Source: Ectocarpus siliculosus
Lineage: Eukaryota; Sar; Phaeophyceae; Ectocarpales; Ectocarpaceae
Length of the DNA: 64,000 nucleotides
Assembly (NCBI GenBank): GCA_000310025.1
Contig: FN649748.1
Span: 776,152-840,151 of the forward strand
Reading direction: 5' to 3'
Below the pieces are notes generated by a model, which was not told the DNA's origin, did no database searches, and was given only the letters and a program-made list of their open reading frames with translations. The position numbers were made by a program, and so were the translations under genes. Below are positions 1 to 12,340 of the stretch, in pieces; position 1 is the first letter of the stretch, and each line of letters opens with the position of its first letter.

Positions 1-65
1 TGCAAGTATACCGACCCAATCTCTAGACCAAAAAAGAACACACCACCAGGTCCCCCTCCCCTCAC

Positions 66-2048
66 CAGAGACACAATATCATGGAGAATCCAAAAGCGTC
101 CATGCCCAGCACCACCCGCGTCGCGCCCGTCGAGGTGCCGCAAGAGTTGGCAGTTTCGTCGAAGAAGAAAAGGTCTGGGTCCAGGATGGCCAGCAGCAGG
201 GGTATCAGACCGGTACTCGATAGTAGCAGTACCTGGACCCTGAAGAGTCGAGTTGGACACGCCGGCACGGCGTCTGTTGACTTTCGAGAATAATATGCGC
301 AGAATGACACGTACGTTTGTTTACTACGCGGTGGAACGCAGAAGCACAACAAAAACGCCCAGATGCCTACATGGGAAACACGTGGGGCCGACACTGCAGC
401 TAACCAACAGCCCTTCGAACCAGAAAAAGTTGAGGCTTGCTCCTCCTCAGAACCCTACACCACAGGCGATACCTGTGTTGAACTTACGTTGCGCACCACA
501 TGTTGTCGTCGTGCTTGATCAATATCCTCCACAACCTGTACACCCGAACGACGAACGACATAAAGTGCGCCATAAGTGTCGTCCACGAAATAGAGACCTT
601 GGGTGTAAGAGAAGGCGAGGCGAGCAGGGCCGGGAGGGGCGGGAGAGGCGGGGAGAGTCAGGTACACGGAACGTTGGAAACGATGGCCGGGTAACGAACA
701 GCGGGTGTAGTAGACAGAGAAAGAGACGGGTACACCCAGAATGTAATCGGTGATGATTACACCATGGAAGCCAAACTCCGGTACGCACGCGAGACGAAGG
801 AGACACCCCCGGGCGGGCCGCACGAAAGATTCTACAGAGCAGCCGGCTCGAGACATGAGCAGAAACCAAGGCTAGGGCGACCTCAAAGCGGAGGCTGGAG
901 TTGTTGGCGTACGACCTCCCGGCAAAACCTCCAACCGCGTGGTTCCGGAATATATCGCTTGGAAGTCGTTTCATTCTACAACCTCATCGGTCTTCCGCCG
1001 ACTGTGGCATGTGCGTGTGCACGCCATAATCCCGCCGACCGCCGGCCCTTTGACTTGATTCACTGACATGGTGAGATTGTTATGCGCTGTCGCTCAACAA
1101 AGGTCGATGATTAATTATACTGTGGCCCTTGAAAACCGAGGCAAAGCGAAGGGGCCTAGAGTAACGCGATCGGTTCGTGTTTGCTGAACCCTTGCAGCAC
1201 CACCTAATACCGTATTCTGTGACCGCGCGAAGTACACGTACCTCAAAATAGCAGTTGGCGAGGAAGTCGTCTTCGCTCCTCTGAATAAGGCCGTGGCCTA
1301 CCGCCGCCGCAAATGTCCATGCGAAACCCGCGAATGTCTGCGCGTTCAAGGATAGAGGAAACACGAGTGAGGAGAAGAAAAAGGCATCGAGAGCATGTGG
1401 GGGTAGATAGATGGACATGGAGAGCACTTGGGGGGAGTCACGTGGATCGAGGAGGCGGGGGAAAAGGAAAGGACAAGAGAGACGGGCAAGGGGGTATTGA
1501 GCAGTGGAGGGCAGAGACAGTAGCTAGATATTAGGTAGAGACAGAGAGAGAGATTGAGGTGGAGGCCGAGACGAAGACTGAGACGGCGAGCGAGAGAGAA
1601 ATTGCGGAAACAGCGTACTGCGCGTCAACCAGGGCGGCACAGAGAAAGCAGGTTGGTTTTCTTCGAGAAACCGGCAAGGTGATGGCCCAACAGGACGATC
1701 AAAACTACCGGAAGCAACAAGTGTTGCCGTTTACAAAATTGAGTTCTCTATCGTCGAACAGAAACCGAAGAGTTTTTTTTACCAAAACGGTGAAGGTAAC
1801 TGCCGAAAACGTCAACGACGTCCACAACTGCGACGGCAACAACGACGACGGCAGCGTTTGGTTTGTTTCGTTCGCGTGCTCACCATGATGATGACGATAT
1901 CGACGTTCTTGGTGACGTATGGTGGCCACTTCCGCCAACGAATTAGATGGATGCACACGCCCAGGGCAAAGGCTTGGAAGGTACACACTATGCCCAGCAT
2001 GAGGTAATCGACAAAGGCCAAAGGCTCCCACGGTTCTTTGTCCGGCAT
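66..2048 (-). CDS. 7TM-RGS receptor-like gene 1, 3' part missing (left window edge)
   Basis: First four of ten exons: 2048-1884, 1337-1242, 597-488, 239-66. Exon 4 ends at a GTGAG donor; exons 5-10 lie left of base 1. The visible part codes about 181 residues: ATG, TM1 (about 13-36), TM2 across the exon 1/2 junction, TM3 in exon 3, TM4, extracellular loop 2 and the start of TM5 in exon 4. Phases (0,0,2,2) equal those of the four complete paralogs, so the reading frame is well supported. The protein starts MPDKEPWEP where the others have MSDEE(P/L)WEP. Exon 3 lacks one residue present in genes 2-5 (MSFVRVYR against MSFAVRVYR). Loop 2 keeps the Cys but has CGTST instead of the sequon CNTT. The RGS half is inferred from the paralogs, not seen here. 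A broken 3' end outside the window cannot be excluded. Confidence 0.84.
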
Positions 2049-5000
2049 GTTTCGTCACGTCTCTAGGAAGTCCGCGTCCTATTAGTACGTCGAACCGATG
2101 GCATGCCCTGAAATATCCCCGGTAAGGTCGGGGGGTGGGGGGATGGGGTCGAACTTACGCATCACTTGTTGCTTGTCTCTGTCAGGCCAGGCCCGGGGCC
2201 AGTTTTCGAAGTTCTGGGATGGGAGGCCACACGAGGTACATCGTACCTCCCGCAACTCTCGGTGTCTCTAACGCTCTCTGGAGTACAAGTTCCTTGGTGC
2301 CGTCCTGTCAGAATTTCTGCCGAGGTTCCTATACGGACCCGGTGTGGGGGAGTGCGCTGTAAGGATAGCATGTTCTGTTGAGAGAAAGAGCAATCATCGA
2401 AGAAGAAAAATCCTAATAGTCTAATACCTGAGCAGAAACCCGGGGTGCTGCGAAGTCTTCGTGATACTGAAGTAGGACTGATTCCCTGGGGACTTTCGGA
2501 GCCTCCTCGGCATAGAGCAGACCAATCTATGCCACAGGTATCCAGCTACGCACTCTTCGAATGTTCCGCTGGCTTTGGCAGGTTGTTTGAATGCAGATAT
2601 TCGCGTGTTTCAGACTCTGTGCAGAGTACACACATGCGCCCTTATGCAGGGAACCGTTGTTGTTGCGAACACCATGGCAGATACCATTGTGTGGAGAGTT
2701 CGATACATTTGTTAGGCCCTTCCTCAACAAGGAGTCGACTCGATGACGTTGGAAAAAATGAGAACACTCCAGGAACCTTCGTATTGCTACAGAGTTGCAC
2801 ACCAAAGGTCTCAGAGGCTTGAGCTTGATTCATTTTCCAAACCTACTGTAGTCTAGAGCGTTCACCTACAGAAATTAAGAATCGAACGCTCTGGAACACT
2901 TTTTTTCCGTCTTGAGATTCAGGGGCTGAGACAAAGTACATAGAGGGCGGGACAAATATGGGTGGTTCCCCGCTTGCATCAACGATCTACTTCTTTTAGT
3001 TTGGTGATCCTTGGAAGTCCACACCAGCGGATAAACAAAGCGAAACCACACGCTTAAACCCCGCAACAAAATGATTGATATGACATTTGTTCCGTCATGC
3101 AGCTTTAGAATCTACTGTACTGTATGTACATGCGGCTTCAATATAGATTTGGTTGAAGGTCAGGCCGACGGTTTCCTCTTGGCATCCTCCCCTATTTTGC
3201 GGAGGTAGGTTCGAACTCCCGCTGACATTCCGAAGACAGACGCATCATACCAATCACTGAAAGGACGCATCGGTACATGTGTAGAGGAGGTACTGTACCG
3301 CCTTTTCGATTCGAGCCTGTGGACCGCATGCTTGTGTGTAGACTGGTGTACTACTCAACGAGGGTGTGTTCCCCGCACCATTCGCAACCACACTACACCC
3401 ACATGCAACATGCACGTGTGCGATCGCCCTGTGCGATGGTCCGAGCAATGAGAGGGGTTGGGTGGGAGCCTGAGCTCCCGCAACCAACTTCGCGCTGTAG
3501 AAGGCATCGTTAAATGTCTGCAAAAAGTGCCCGGTTCTGTTGAGATCAGGTGTTCATGCGTGCGTCGGGAGTGACACACCTTTACGTCATTCGTACAGAG
3601 AGAGGGTGACCCGGCTCACATGGATGTTGTTTGACTACGCTCACCGAGGTGGCATCCACTATTTTTCGAGGCCACAAAATGATTTTGTTCGTCTCCATGG
3701 TTTAAGACCGTCCAGGTCGCATTTGGCATGCAGCGGACAGAGAGGGTGGTTGGCGTCCGAGTGACACAAATATGTGCGCCGCTAGAGCCAGGGTTTGAAC
3801 GTGTTCGCAATAACTTCGGGCGTGCAGGTACCACTGCACCGCACACCTTGTAACAACGACGCATTCCAACACCATGGGTCGAGTTTGCCCCATGTCATAT
3901 GTGCAGTCGCTTGCTCTTCTCGCACACACAAGATAGGCTACCACGCAAACTGCAGCGCATCGACTCCGACCACACAGGGAGTGAGACATATGCTGGCGTC
4001 ATCCGAATACTTGCCTCTCTCTCGTTCGACCACCCTCAGGCACAGCCCGGTTCTCGTGCAGTTTATAAGAAGTCCTCCTCCCGTCTCTCTCCACCCGTTG
4101 GATCAGTGATCCAGAGTCCTGTCGCCAACAACAGCTCCTCGCACGGGGCCTGAGGCGTTACTGTTTTCGGGGACAAAGGCTACGGTAGTGTCGCACAACG
4201 ATCGTTTTGCATCAGGGAAATCGCCGGACCATATATATATATGTGGACGTCCGTCCGTCGTCGACACTCATCCCCTCAAGTAGGAAGATGAGCCCTTCTT
4301 CTATTCTTCTTTTCTGTGACTGGCATTCACAACGTGCCCCGCCCACGCACACACGTTAACTACTTGCGCATGGATCATGAACAAGAGTCTACCGCGTGTA
4401 AAACTTTTGACATTTTTTCTTTCACTTCCGGACTGATGTAACTGTCGCTGGGGCGTCGTTTTTTTTTCGGTCATCGAGATGCAGTATCGCCCGAGAATCG
4501 AGGAGGTGCAGTGTGAGCGCGTCTCCCCGAAAACTGTGTAAGAGCAGCCCACAAACAGTTCGAGCAGATGAGCAGTTCCTTATTGCCGCCACGGCACAGT
4601 TTTTGCCTTCTACCTGCAGTAACGCGGGGAGAATTAGGGAAAAGCAACGCTCTCTATTAATTTAGGACACCTAACACGACTGTTAGTCGTCACCCGCCTC
4701 TGGATTCAAAATTGGGTAATGTTCACTCGAGAGAGATTAACGATTAAGTAACCCGCAGTATGTCTTGAGGGAGCCAGAAAGCTTCCCAACGGAGTCGTGA
4801 GTTGGCATGAGTAACATGGCCATAGATAAGGCCATGGCGGCCACGGCCGGGGCGACAGTGAGTGGCGATCAAGGGCGTTTTGCCAACGAAGGCTGCAAGA
4901 CCTTGCTTCAAATAATTCTATCACCATCACATCACTTCTCACGACACAAAATACGAAGGCCATGTGATGCATGATTACCCGCTTCCTTCTTCTGTCGCTT

Positions 5001-5774
5001 CCCGCGTTGTCTTGCCAAAAAAGTACGCCGTATTGGCGAAACACAACACACACCCATATATATATTTAGTCAATTCCAGGCAAACTTGAATAGAAGCACG
5101 ACAACATTTCTAGTACAATTGAAGATATTGTGCTTCGGAACCCTACACACGCGAACCTATTGTAACAAGACGGCCGTTTGAATCAACGGCAACAAGAAAC
5201 GAAAACTTTTGGGGGTCTAGACTACAAGTCTTAAATGCTACAGCTCAATTCCTCGCACGCACCTAAATCCACTTATCTACAAAGACACAGACATAAGCTA
5301 TCGAGTCGCCTTGGACAAACCGTTCAGGCCTGTTATTTAGAATGATATTCACACTCCAAAACTCCCAAAACATCACCGTGTATGTGAATGAATCTGTGAG
5401 TAGGGTCTTAACCACGGGGTCATGTCCCGAGCAACACCATACCGTCGATCGCATCACCGGTAGCCGGGCATAACCCCCCACCCGGCCTTCGGCGCCACTT
5501 CAATGTCGCGGCCTGCAGTAGTACGAGAGTCTCCAGCATACGAAGCAGACTATGTAGTAATCCACTTTTCCAACGGCTAACACCGTCCGCAGTCCTTCCG
5601 TCGGTGATGCCAGTCGCGATTCCCGCATCGCCGTCCTCTTCGTGACCGTTCTTTAATACCATCACACGCTTGACGCTGCGTGGACCGCCTTGTAATATAC
5701 AGAAGTTGACGCCCCCCTCCCGGACAGCATCGCACAGCTCCATGATCCTTTTCTTCACGACGACCTCCACTATC
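2049..5774. other. Intergenic, gene 2 to gene 1
   Basis: No gene recognised. The stretch next to the gene 1 start (2085-2350) resembles the same position upstream of genes 2 and 3. The rest, including the 3' flank of gene 2 (5421-5774, open in another frame, see findings), has only short open frames without recognisable motifs. Confidence 0.6.
2088..2136 (-). promoter_or_regulatory. Conserved block upstream of gene 1
   Basis: On the plus strand GAACCGATGGCATGCCCTG and a G-rich end correspond to blocks at 12383-12432 and 22805-22856 at the same distance (40-110 bp) from the ATGs of genes 2 and 3. It may be 5' UTR or core promoter; conservation may also simply reflect recent duplication. Confidence 0.35.
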
Positions 5775-8700
5775 TCATCTAGCCGCGTCCCCACCCGAAG
5801 ACGAACAAGCGACGGCGTTTCCTACGGTTGATGGCGACGAAGGAGAGAACAACCTCCCTACCAACGGCAACCGTTTGAACGAGTCCAACAGGCGGCCCCG
5901 TGGAGAGAAAGAGGAGGGGGGCGCCCTCCGCCGAATAGGGGTCGGTGAAGCGCTCGGGACCAAGACGCCCTCCGCCCGAAAGAGGCGGATCTCGCGCTGC
6001 TCCAGCTCGGACGCGTCGACGATTCGGCGGAACCCCTCCGTCTCGACGAAATCCCTCTGGAAGTTGGTCTGCACTCGTCGCCAGGTGGGTGGGAGGACAA
6101 GCCAGGACATGCAGAGGGGAATATGGGTGTTTGTTAAGCTGGGTGCCTCCGAAGCAAGCGCAAGAATCTACTCTTGATATTCGTGTGTCGGAAAGCGTAT
6201 TGTCCGGCATTGTTGGAGGCAAGAACAGATCTAAACGTAGAGGTTGAAGTGTTCAATGTGCAATTTTTGCAGAGGAGGGCGGCACTAGCGGGGTGCACGA
6301 TACAGGTGTAACGGCCGTAACAAATCTTCGCATCTGCGGGAAAGGTACGTAAAGGTGCGAGTGATCAGATACGGCTTTCAAAGCTCAACTGCTCCATACC
6401 ACCACACGACTTTCAAAATTCAGTCGCGGCATACCCTTTTAGGGTGGGACGAAACTGACCGGTGCTTGCAAGGAAAGACAGACCTCGAAGAGGTACCTCC
6501 AACCCAACCCTGTTCGGCAATGGCAGGCCTCTCGGCTGTGGTGCAATGCAGCTATGAGAGTCTGTCTGAGGGGTGTGATATCACTCGGACCTTTACCGCA
6601 TTTCGCTAAAAAAACGAAACGTTCCCCATACTTGGTACATCAACGATGTCGAGGTACGCACCAGGACTATCATTGTTTCCTCCTTGGCGCCCAAATCTGT
6701 AAGAGTAGCCTGTGGACGGCATTGGGGCGTATCATTGTAAACATGACACGGGTGAAATTACAATGGTGGTAGGAAGGGACTATAGACTCAACGGCAGTCA
6801 TGTTTGTTTCGTGTTACCTCCATAACGGCCAGAACCTCTGCTCTAGCGCGGTCGAAGATGTCGTAGGCCGTCACGTCCGTCGACAAAATCTCCTCCCGGC
6901 ACTCCCCCGAAATGTTCACCTGCCATCCCAACACCGATGCGGTAGAACAAACACGAGAACCTGACAAACAGAACGCTCGTGGAGTAGTGGGGCGTCGTGC
7001 TGCTGGTTGACAGATGACAGGCATGTGTTCAGCGTTTTCGATATAATTTCGCTGGACGCCGTGCGAGTACTATCAGGACGCTGTGTTATTTCGTGCACGT
7101 GTATAGGTAAACAGCATCGCAACAAGCCGCGGTGCTGGGACGAAAAATAAACATTGGCGTCCAACACTTGTCCACACCTGATCAGGACTCCCTTCCCTGA
7201 TGTACTGTTCCACGATTCGCATCGTCGCCGCCTGTAGAACAATCAACCGGGGGGCAGAGTGGTGACATCTACTGTGAGGTATCTGTCAAGGAAATTCGTA
7301 GATGAGTCCTTTCACTCCCTTTACGGGAAAAAAACAGCGGCAGCATTAGACGAGTGTTTCAACCTCCTCCTGGGCAATTACCAGTAGTTCCATGTTGGCG
7401 TACCATCGATACTTTATTTTTTCTTACGACGCTACTGAAAGAAAGCATGGACGGTATGCCAATATCACCATGTACCACGGCCCGTTGAGGCGCAACAACT
7501 TCCACAGAAGAAGCAAAGCGCCAAACTAAAACGAACAAGTCGGGTTTCAACTTGTGCCTACCCGCAAGCAGAGCCAGTCACGGGGGGCTAGCCCTTCCTA
7601 CGACTACTGCTTACGAAACCAGCATTCAATCGGCGAGCAACAGTGATGCCTAGATTCGATGCCATCGGCGTGCTACAGGTCAAATTACCTCACGCCAACA
7701 CACTACGTATTGCATCTGTTGGCCCACGGACGTGAGAAGCAGCGTATCACAAGCCACGAGGGTTCTATCTCTTCCAGAGCTGTGAAGCGTTTCACTTTCT
7801 AAGGACGACTCAATGTGAAGCTCCATAACAACAAATTGTGGCTCATGTTTAGCACCCCGTGATTCGAAACGTGACTGTGGTAAGACATACGAGCACCTAG
7901 CGATAGCCTCTGTGAAAACAAGGACAAACATCAAAGGCTTATCGGTACGTCAGTGGGCAGGTGGGCGGCAGAACGAGATGAAAACAGGTGTGCGGCAGAA
8001 AGAGATCACAAACTTTCAAAACCGAGCCAGTCTTCTCACAACTTCAAGGGTCGGCCACAAAAAAAGAAACCCTTGCTTTGAAGCACCCCCGCTACTGCCG
8101 CTTCTTCACCTGTCTGCCGAAATAACCCTTGATCTCCTCCCTGTCTAATGAGTCGAGGTAAAAGTCCACCAGCTCTTGGGCCACCTTTGTCTCGATGTAT
8201 CTCCGAAACTCGACCCGAAGTTGCTCTACGGACAGCTGCTCTGCCAAGCTAGCCTTAAGCTGAAATGGTGTGCGTGTGTGATTGCGAACCCAATAGCAAA
8301 AAAAACAAAATATGGTGAAACATGATACATGTTGTTGTGAAACCACGGAAATTTGTGACAGTTGGTGTCGGTAGAATGACCAACTCCGATGATGCCTCTT
8401 TAGTGGGTACTATAGGCTTTGAATTGTTTTTTGGGGGGGAGTTCGTGTGGACCCCTCCCTCCCTCCCTCCCTCCTTCCCTCCCTCCCTCCCTCCTTCCCT
8501 CCCTCCCTCAATACAGTGCTGCACGAAACCTGTGGCATTCGTTAGGCCTGGGATAAAAGAGTGAAATACTGAAGGGTTGTACATAAATCGGCCGGAGTGC
8601 CCTCAGAAATAAGCTCGACAACTGCCTTTCGGTTGATTGATGGAGTCCTACCATCCAAACCGCAAATTGCTATCAAGCCACCTTAGGAGTACGAGCACGA

Positions 8701-10066
8701 AATCTTTCGCAAGGGCAAAAGTGTGGACGTCGACGCTTATTAGTGCTCCGCTTGCTCTGCTCTTCCTGCCCGCGTGTGAAAAGGATCCCGGCTGTAGTCC
8801 GCGTGCTCAACCCAAGCGGGTCACGTCTACCGCGCCGGAAGAACGACTGCCAGTCGCGGGCGGATCATGCTCACAGGCGCAGACGCAGCAAGTCCAACCC
8901 GTTACAGACATGTCACCCGTGGGTCGCCAAAGCCGCGAACGCACAATCATTTGCTGACAAGCACATGCAACAGCAGCAACAACAATGACCCAGCAAACAA
9001 TTTCCTGAAGGCGTGCTAAACAGGCGTGAGCGACAGCCCCCGAACCTGCGCGGGCGAAGGCATCTCCGAGAATCCCTTTGTGAAGGACCACAGGTAGCCC
9101 TCGTCCCCCGTAAACTTCTTCACCACGGGCTCCCCTACGGAGCCCCATAGCAGCGTGTAAGTCGACAGCACCGGGTCTGGATCGTGTCATGGCCGGAGGA
9201 AAGGGGTAAGGGACGCAAGCGACAAAGGGGCTGTCACCATGACTTCCTCGCGGTCTTTTGACGCTCTTCATCGCTGATACATTTCTCAATGGGGACGACG
9301 GCTTCAGGTCATTGCATCGTACCCCATGATCCTGAAGCCAGGCAGCGAACCGAATGCCCACCACAACGATCTCGAACAACGGTCACCGTTAGCAGCAGAA
9401 GGACATAGCAGCACACATCAGTAGCAACACAAGCGGTTTACCACCACGGTGACATCGTGATCGCTACTGCCTTCATCGCTAACGTCTGTATTGGGCGAGG
9501 AAGATTCAATCAGGCCAGGCACCTTCAATTAACCGCCGTCCCATGTTCCTAGACCACAACCTCACGAACAGTAGTCGCCCTCGAAAGAAGCACACGGCAG
9601 CAAAAATCAACAGGAACACGAAGGCAGACCGCGACTCACACACAATGGCCACTCTTCTGACGAGCACATGTTGATTGTTGAGGATTATGGCAACCACGGC
9701 TGCGTAGCTGAACAGGAGCAGAGTCAGGCATGACAGGGTCCACTTCATGGCCTCGTACTCGTTGAACTGCTTCCGGACCCACCTCAGCTGACGGGTGCAC
9801 ACGAACCTGTTTCGGCACAGCATCGACGGAATGGGACACATGAAGCCTGTAGATGGAACTCCAAGAACAACAAACAATTAAACTCCAACTCCAACAACGA
9901 CAATGGCAACACTACGAAGACGACCATCACCACCATCACTACCACCACCACCACCAACAACAACATCCCAATAGGACACATGAGGCCTGTAGGTGGAGCT
10001 CCAAGAACAACAAAAAATAAACTCCAACTTCAACAACACAATGGCAACACTACGGAGACAACCATC

Positions 10067-10098
<32 letters not shown>

Positions 10099-12340
10099 CA
10101 ACAACAACATCCCGAACACCAACAACGACCAAGACAACCACCACCACACCACCACCACCACCGACAACAACAACAACACGCCCTCAAATCTGAAGCACAC
10201 CCTCCTCCGCCTTACTTGACATCACCGCAAAGCCACCCTTTGCGCCTCACCAAAGATAGCAGATGAGGTAGAACCCCAGGGCGTTCATCGCCAGGACCAC
10301 GTTCCTCGAATCCGTCGTTGTGTTGCAAGAATTGACAGTCTCGTCGAAGAAATGGAGATCTGGGACAAGCACGGCCGCCAGCAGAGGGCCCAGGCTGATA
10401 CTCGACATCACCATTACCTGGTACCTGACGGGTGGGGGGTGGATAGAGCGTTGCGCATCATGCACCATATTTGGACATATCTTGGACCGGACCATGGGCC
10501 GCTTCCGTCGCCGTAATCCGGTCCATGAAATTGTCCACGGCGGCCCATGGTGTTCCGAAGAGGCTCATCGGACGCTCCAAGTCGTGCCACTAACCGGACC
10601 GTGGGACGTATTGGAACCCCAAAGTGGACTGGTGTCATGGCACGGGCCATGACCCGGTTCAATGTCCGGCTCGTGACATATTCCAAGAAGTACCTCAAAC
10701 GGGACGTGTGCCGAACCGCGGAACGGACCATGAATCGTTCCCGGACCCCGGGGCATGGGGACGATACGGCACTTCATGGGCGCCGAAAAGGCGATACACA
10801 CACAAGGGCGAACGCCGAAAACGACCACAACCCTCTGGGGGGCAACTCACTTTGCGGGCCACATGCTGTCGTCGTGCTTGATCAAAATCCTCCACATCCG
10901 GTAAACCCGAACGGCGAACGACATGATGTGCACTGCTAGCGTCGACCACGACAAGGTTGTCTGCAATGCAAGCGACGGCGTTACGGATGGGAGGGGAGGG
11001 TAAGATGAAGACACGGACAGGAAGGGTGACATGACGATTCACTCCCGATTGTTTGTGTAAATCTCCTGCAGGGCCATCGATCTCGACTTTTAACGCTAAC
11101 ATGTCACGCCGTGATCGGCAACTAAGTGGAAAGAACAATAAGAAGGGCGTATCCATAGTACGGTGTCTCCTCCCTGGTGTTCAGCACACTCAGCATCCCA
11201 ATACCACCCGTGCGGAGCCCCAAGGGGGGGGGGGCAGAAACTCACATCAATGTAGCAGATGGCCAGGAAGTCCCCTTCGTTCCGAGGGATTAGGCCGCTC
11301 TGCAGAGCAGACGCAAACGTCCACGCGAAACCGGCGAGCGTCTACACGTAGATACAAGGGAAGAGGGTGGATACAGCGATACAGTGAGCGCCGGGGGGGG
11401 GCAGATATATCGAAGGAGAAAGAGGGAGAAATGCGTACACAAACGAGAGAGAGAGGTGGGGGGGGGAAGGGAGAGAGACACACGGCGGAGAGTGAGACAA
11501 AGAGAAAGGGGTCGAGAGAGGAGAAGCACTGACCACCCTTTTCACTGTCACGCTTCAAGCAAGCACAGACCTCAACAGCTCCTACGTCAAGACGAACCAG
11601 CAAGGGAACACCCTAGCGGCAGCGGCACTGCTTGCGGTCGTACTTCACAACAGTGAGCCCCCCCCACCAGCATGATGAGATCCGCGCAAGTCGTAGCGCA
11701 CGGCTGTGTAGATGATCAGAGAACACCAAAACAACCGACAATGTATGACGAGCGGTTAGGCGACTGCATCCAATGTCTTCATAGGACCACTTGAGCGAGG
11801 AGCTCCAGTCACATGTTCGCAAGGCAGACATCGCCGCCGCCGCCGTACCACCAGCAGCTGCAGCAGCAGCAGCAACAACACCACCACCACCACCACCACC
11901 ACCACCATCACCACCGCCAACACCAACACCAACACCAACACCAACATATCAAAATCTTCTTCAAAACCTTCAAAAATGTTTTGAAATCAACACCACCACC
12001 AACACCAACACCACCAACAACAACACCAACAACAACAACACCAACAACCAACACCACCACCAAAAATAACACCACCAACAGCACCAGCACCAACACCAAC
12101 ACCAACAACAACAACAACAACCACGACAACAACAACAACAATGAAACGCGTGCGTTGCATCATGTTCCGACTCACCATGATGATGACGATGTCGACGTTC
12201 TTGGTGACGTATGGTGGCCACTTCCGCCAACGAATTAGATGGATGCACACGCCCAGGGCGAAGGCTTGGAACGTGCCCACCATCCCCAGCATGAGGTAAT
12301 CGACAAAGGCCAAAGGCTCCCACGGTTCTTCGTCCGACAT
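5775..12340 (-). CDS. 7TM-RGS receptor-like gene 2 (ten exons, 480 aa)
   Basis: Exons: 12340-12176, 11341-11246, 10960-10851, 10424-10251, 9806-9640, 9176-9046, 8259-8110, 7231-7178, 6919-6818, 6068-5775 (TGA stop). All introns are GT-AG and the sum is exactly 481 codons. Residues 1-281 hold seven hydrophobic segments (about 13-36, 49-70, 84-110, 125-144, 165-187, 203-224, 233-250). Cys84 at the start of TM3 and Cys157 in loop 2 could form the GPCR-type disulfide; a CNTT glycosylation sequon follows. Residues 282 to about 405 are an RGS domain (AQELVDFYLDS, REGSPDQVNIS, YDIFDRARAEVL, FVETEGFRRI). Expected role from the family: a plasma-membrane protein whose cytosolic RGS tail accelerates GTP hydrolysis on a G-alpha subunit. 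The tail is basic and Ser/Pro/Arg-rich. Introns 1 and 4 contain CAC/CAA repeats. Ligand and direct receptor activity are unknown. Confidence 0.88.
8453..8509. repeat. CCCT/CCTT microsatellite in intron 6 of gene 2
   Basis: Almost uninterrupted TCCC repeats with two TTCCC variants. The paralogous place in gene 3 (about 19231-19268) has a G run followed by CT repeats, so this spot expands repeatedly. Confidence 0.9.
9831..10198. repeat. Duplicated segment of about 140 bp with CAC/CAA repeats in intron 4 of gene 2
   Basis: 9831-9970 and 9971-10112 are tandem copies (GGACACATGA, GCCTGTAG, CTCCAAGAACAACAAA, ATGGCAACACTACG), each ending in CAC/AAC trinucleotides that continue to 10198. A single similar copy lies at 20437-20490 in gene 3. 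Confidence 0.85.
11853..12141. repeat. CAG/CAC/CAA microsatellite in intron 1 of gene 2
   Basis: Long run of ACC, AAC and CAACAC triplets ending just before the exon 1 donor. Open frames through it encode homopolymers and are not genes. Confidence 0.9.

Noticed and set aside
3190-3230. T-arm-like GGTTCGAACTCC as part of a tRNA
   Set aside because: Spacing in the loop and stem is wrong and no D-arm or acceptor stem is present.
5875-6247. Plus-strand open frames over the last exon of gene 2 (and 16562-17010 over gene 3)
   Set aside because: They mirror the conserved RGS exon on the other strand; conservation is explained by the minus-strand frame.
11791-12238. Open frames encoding His/Thr/Asn homopolymers (also 9878-10219 and 39562-40228)
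   Set aside because: Translations of intron microsatellites; they cut across proven exons in wrong frames.
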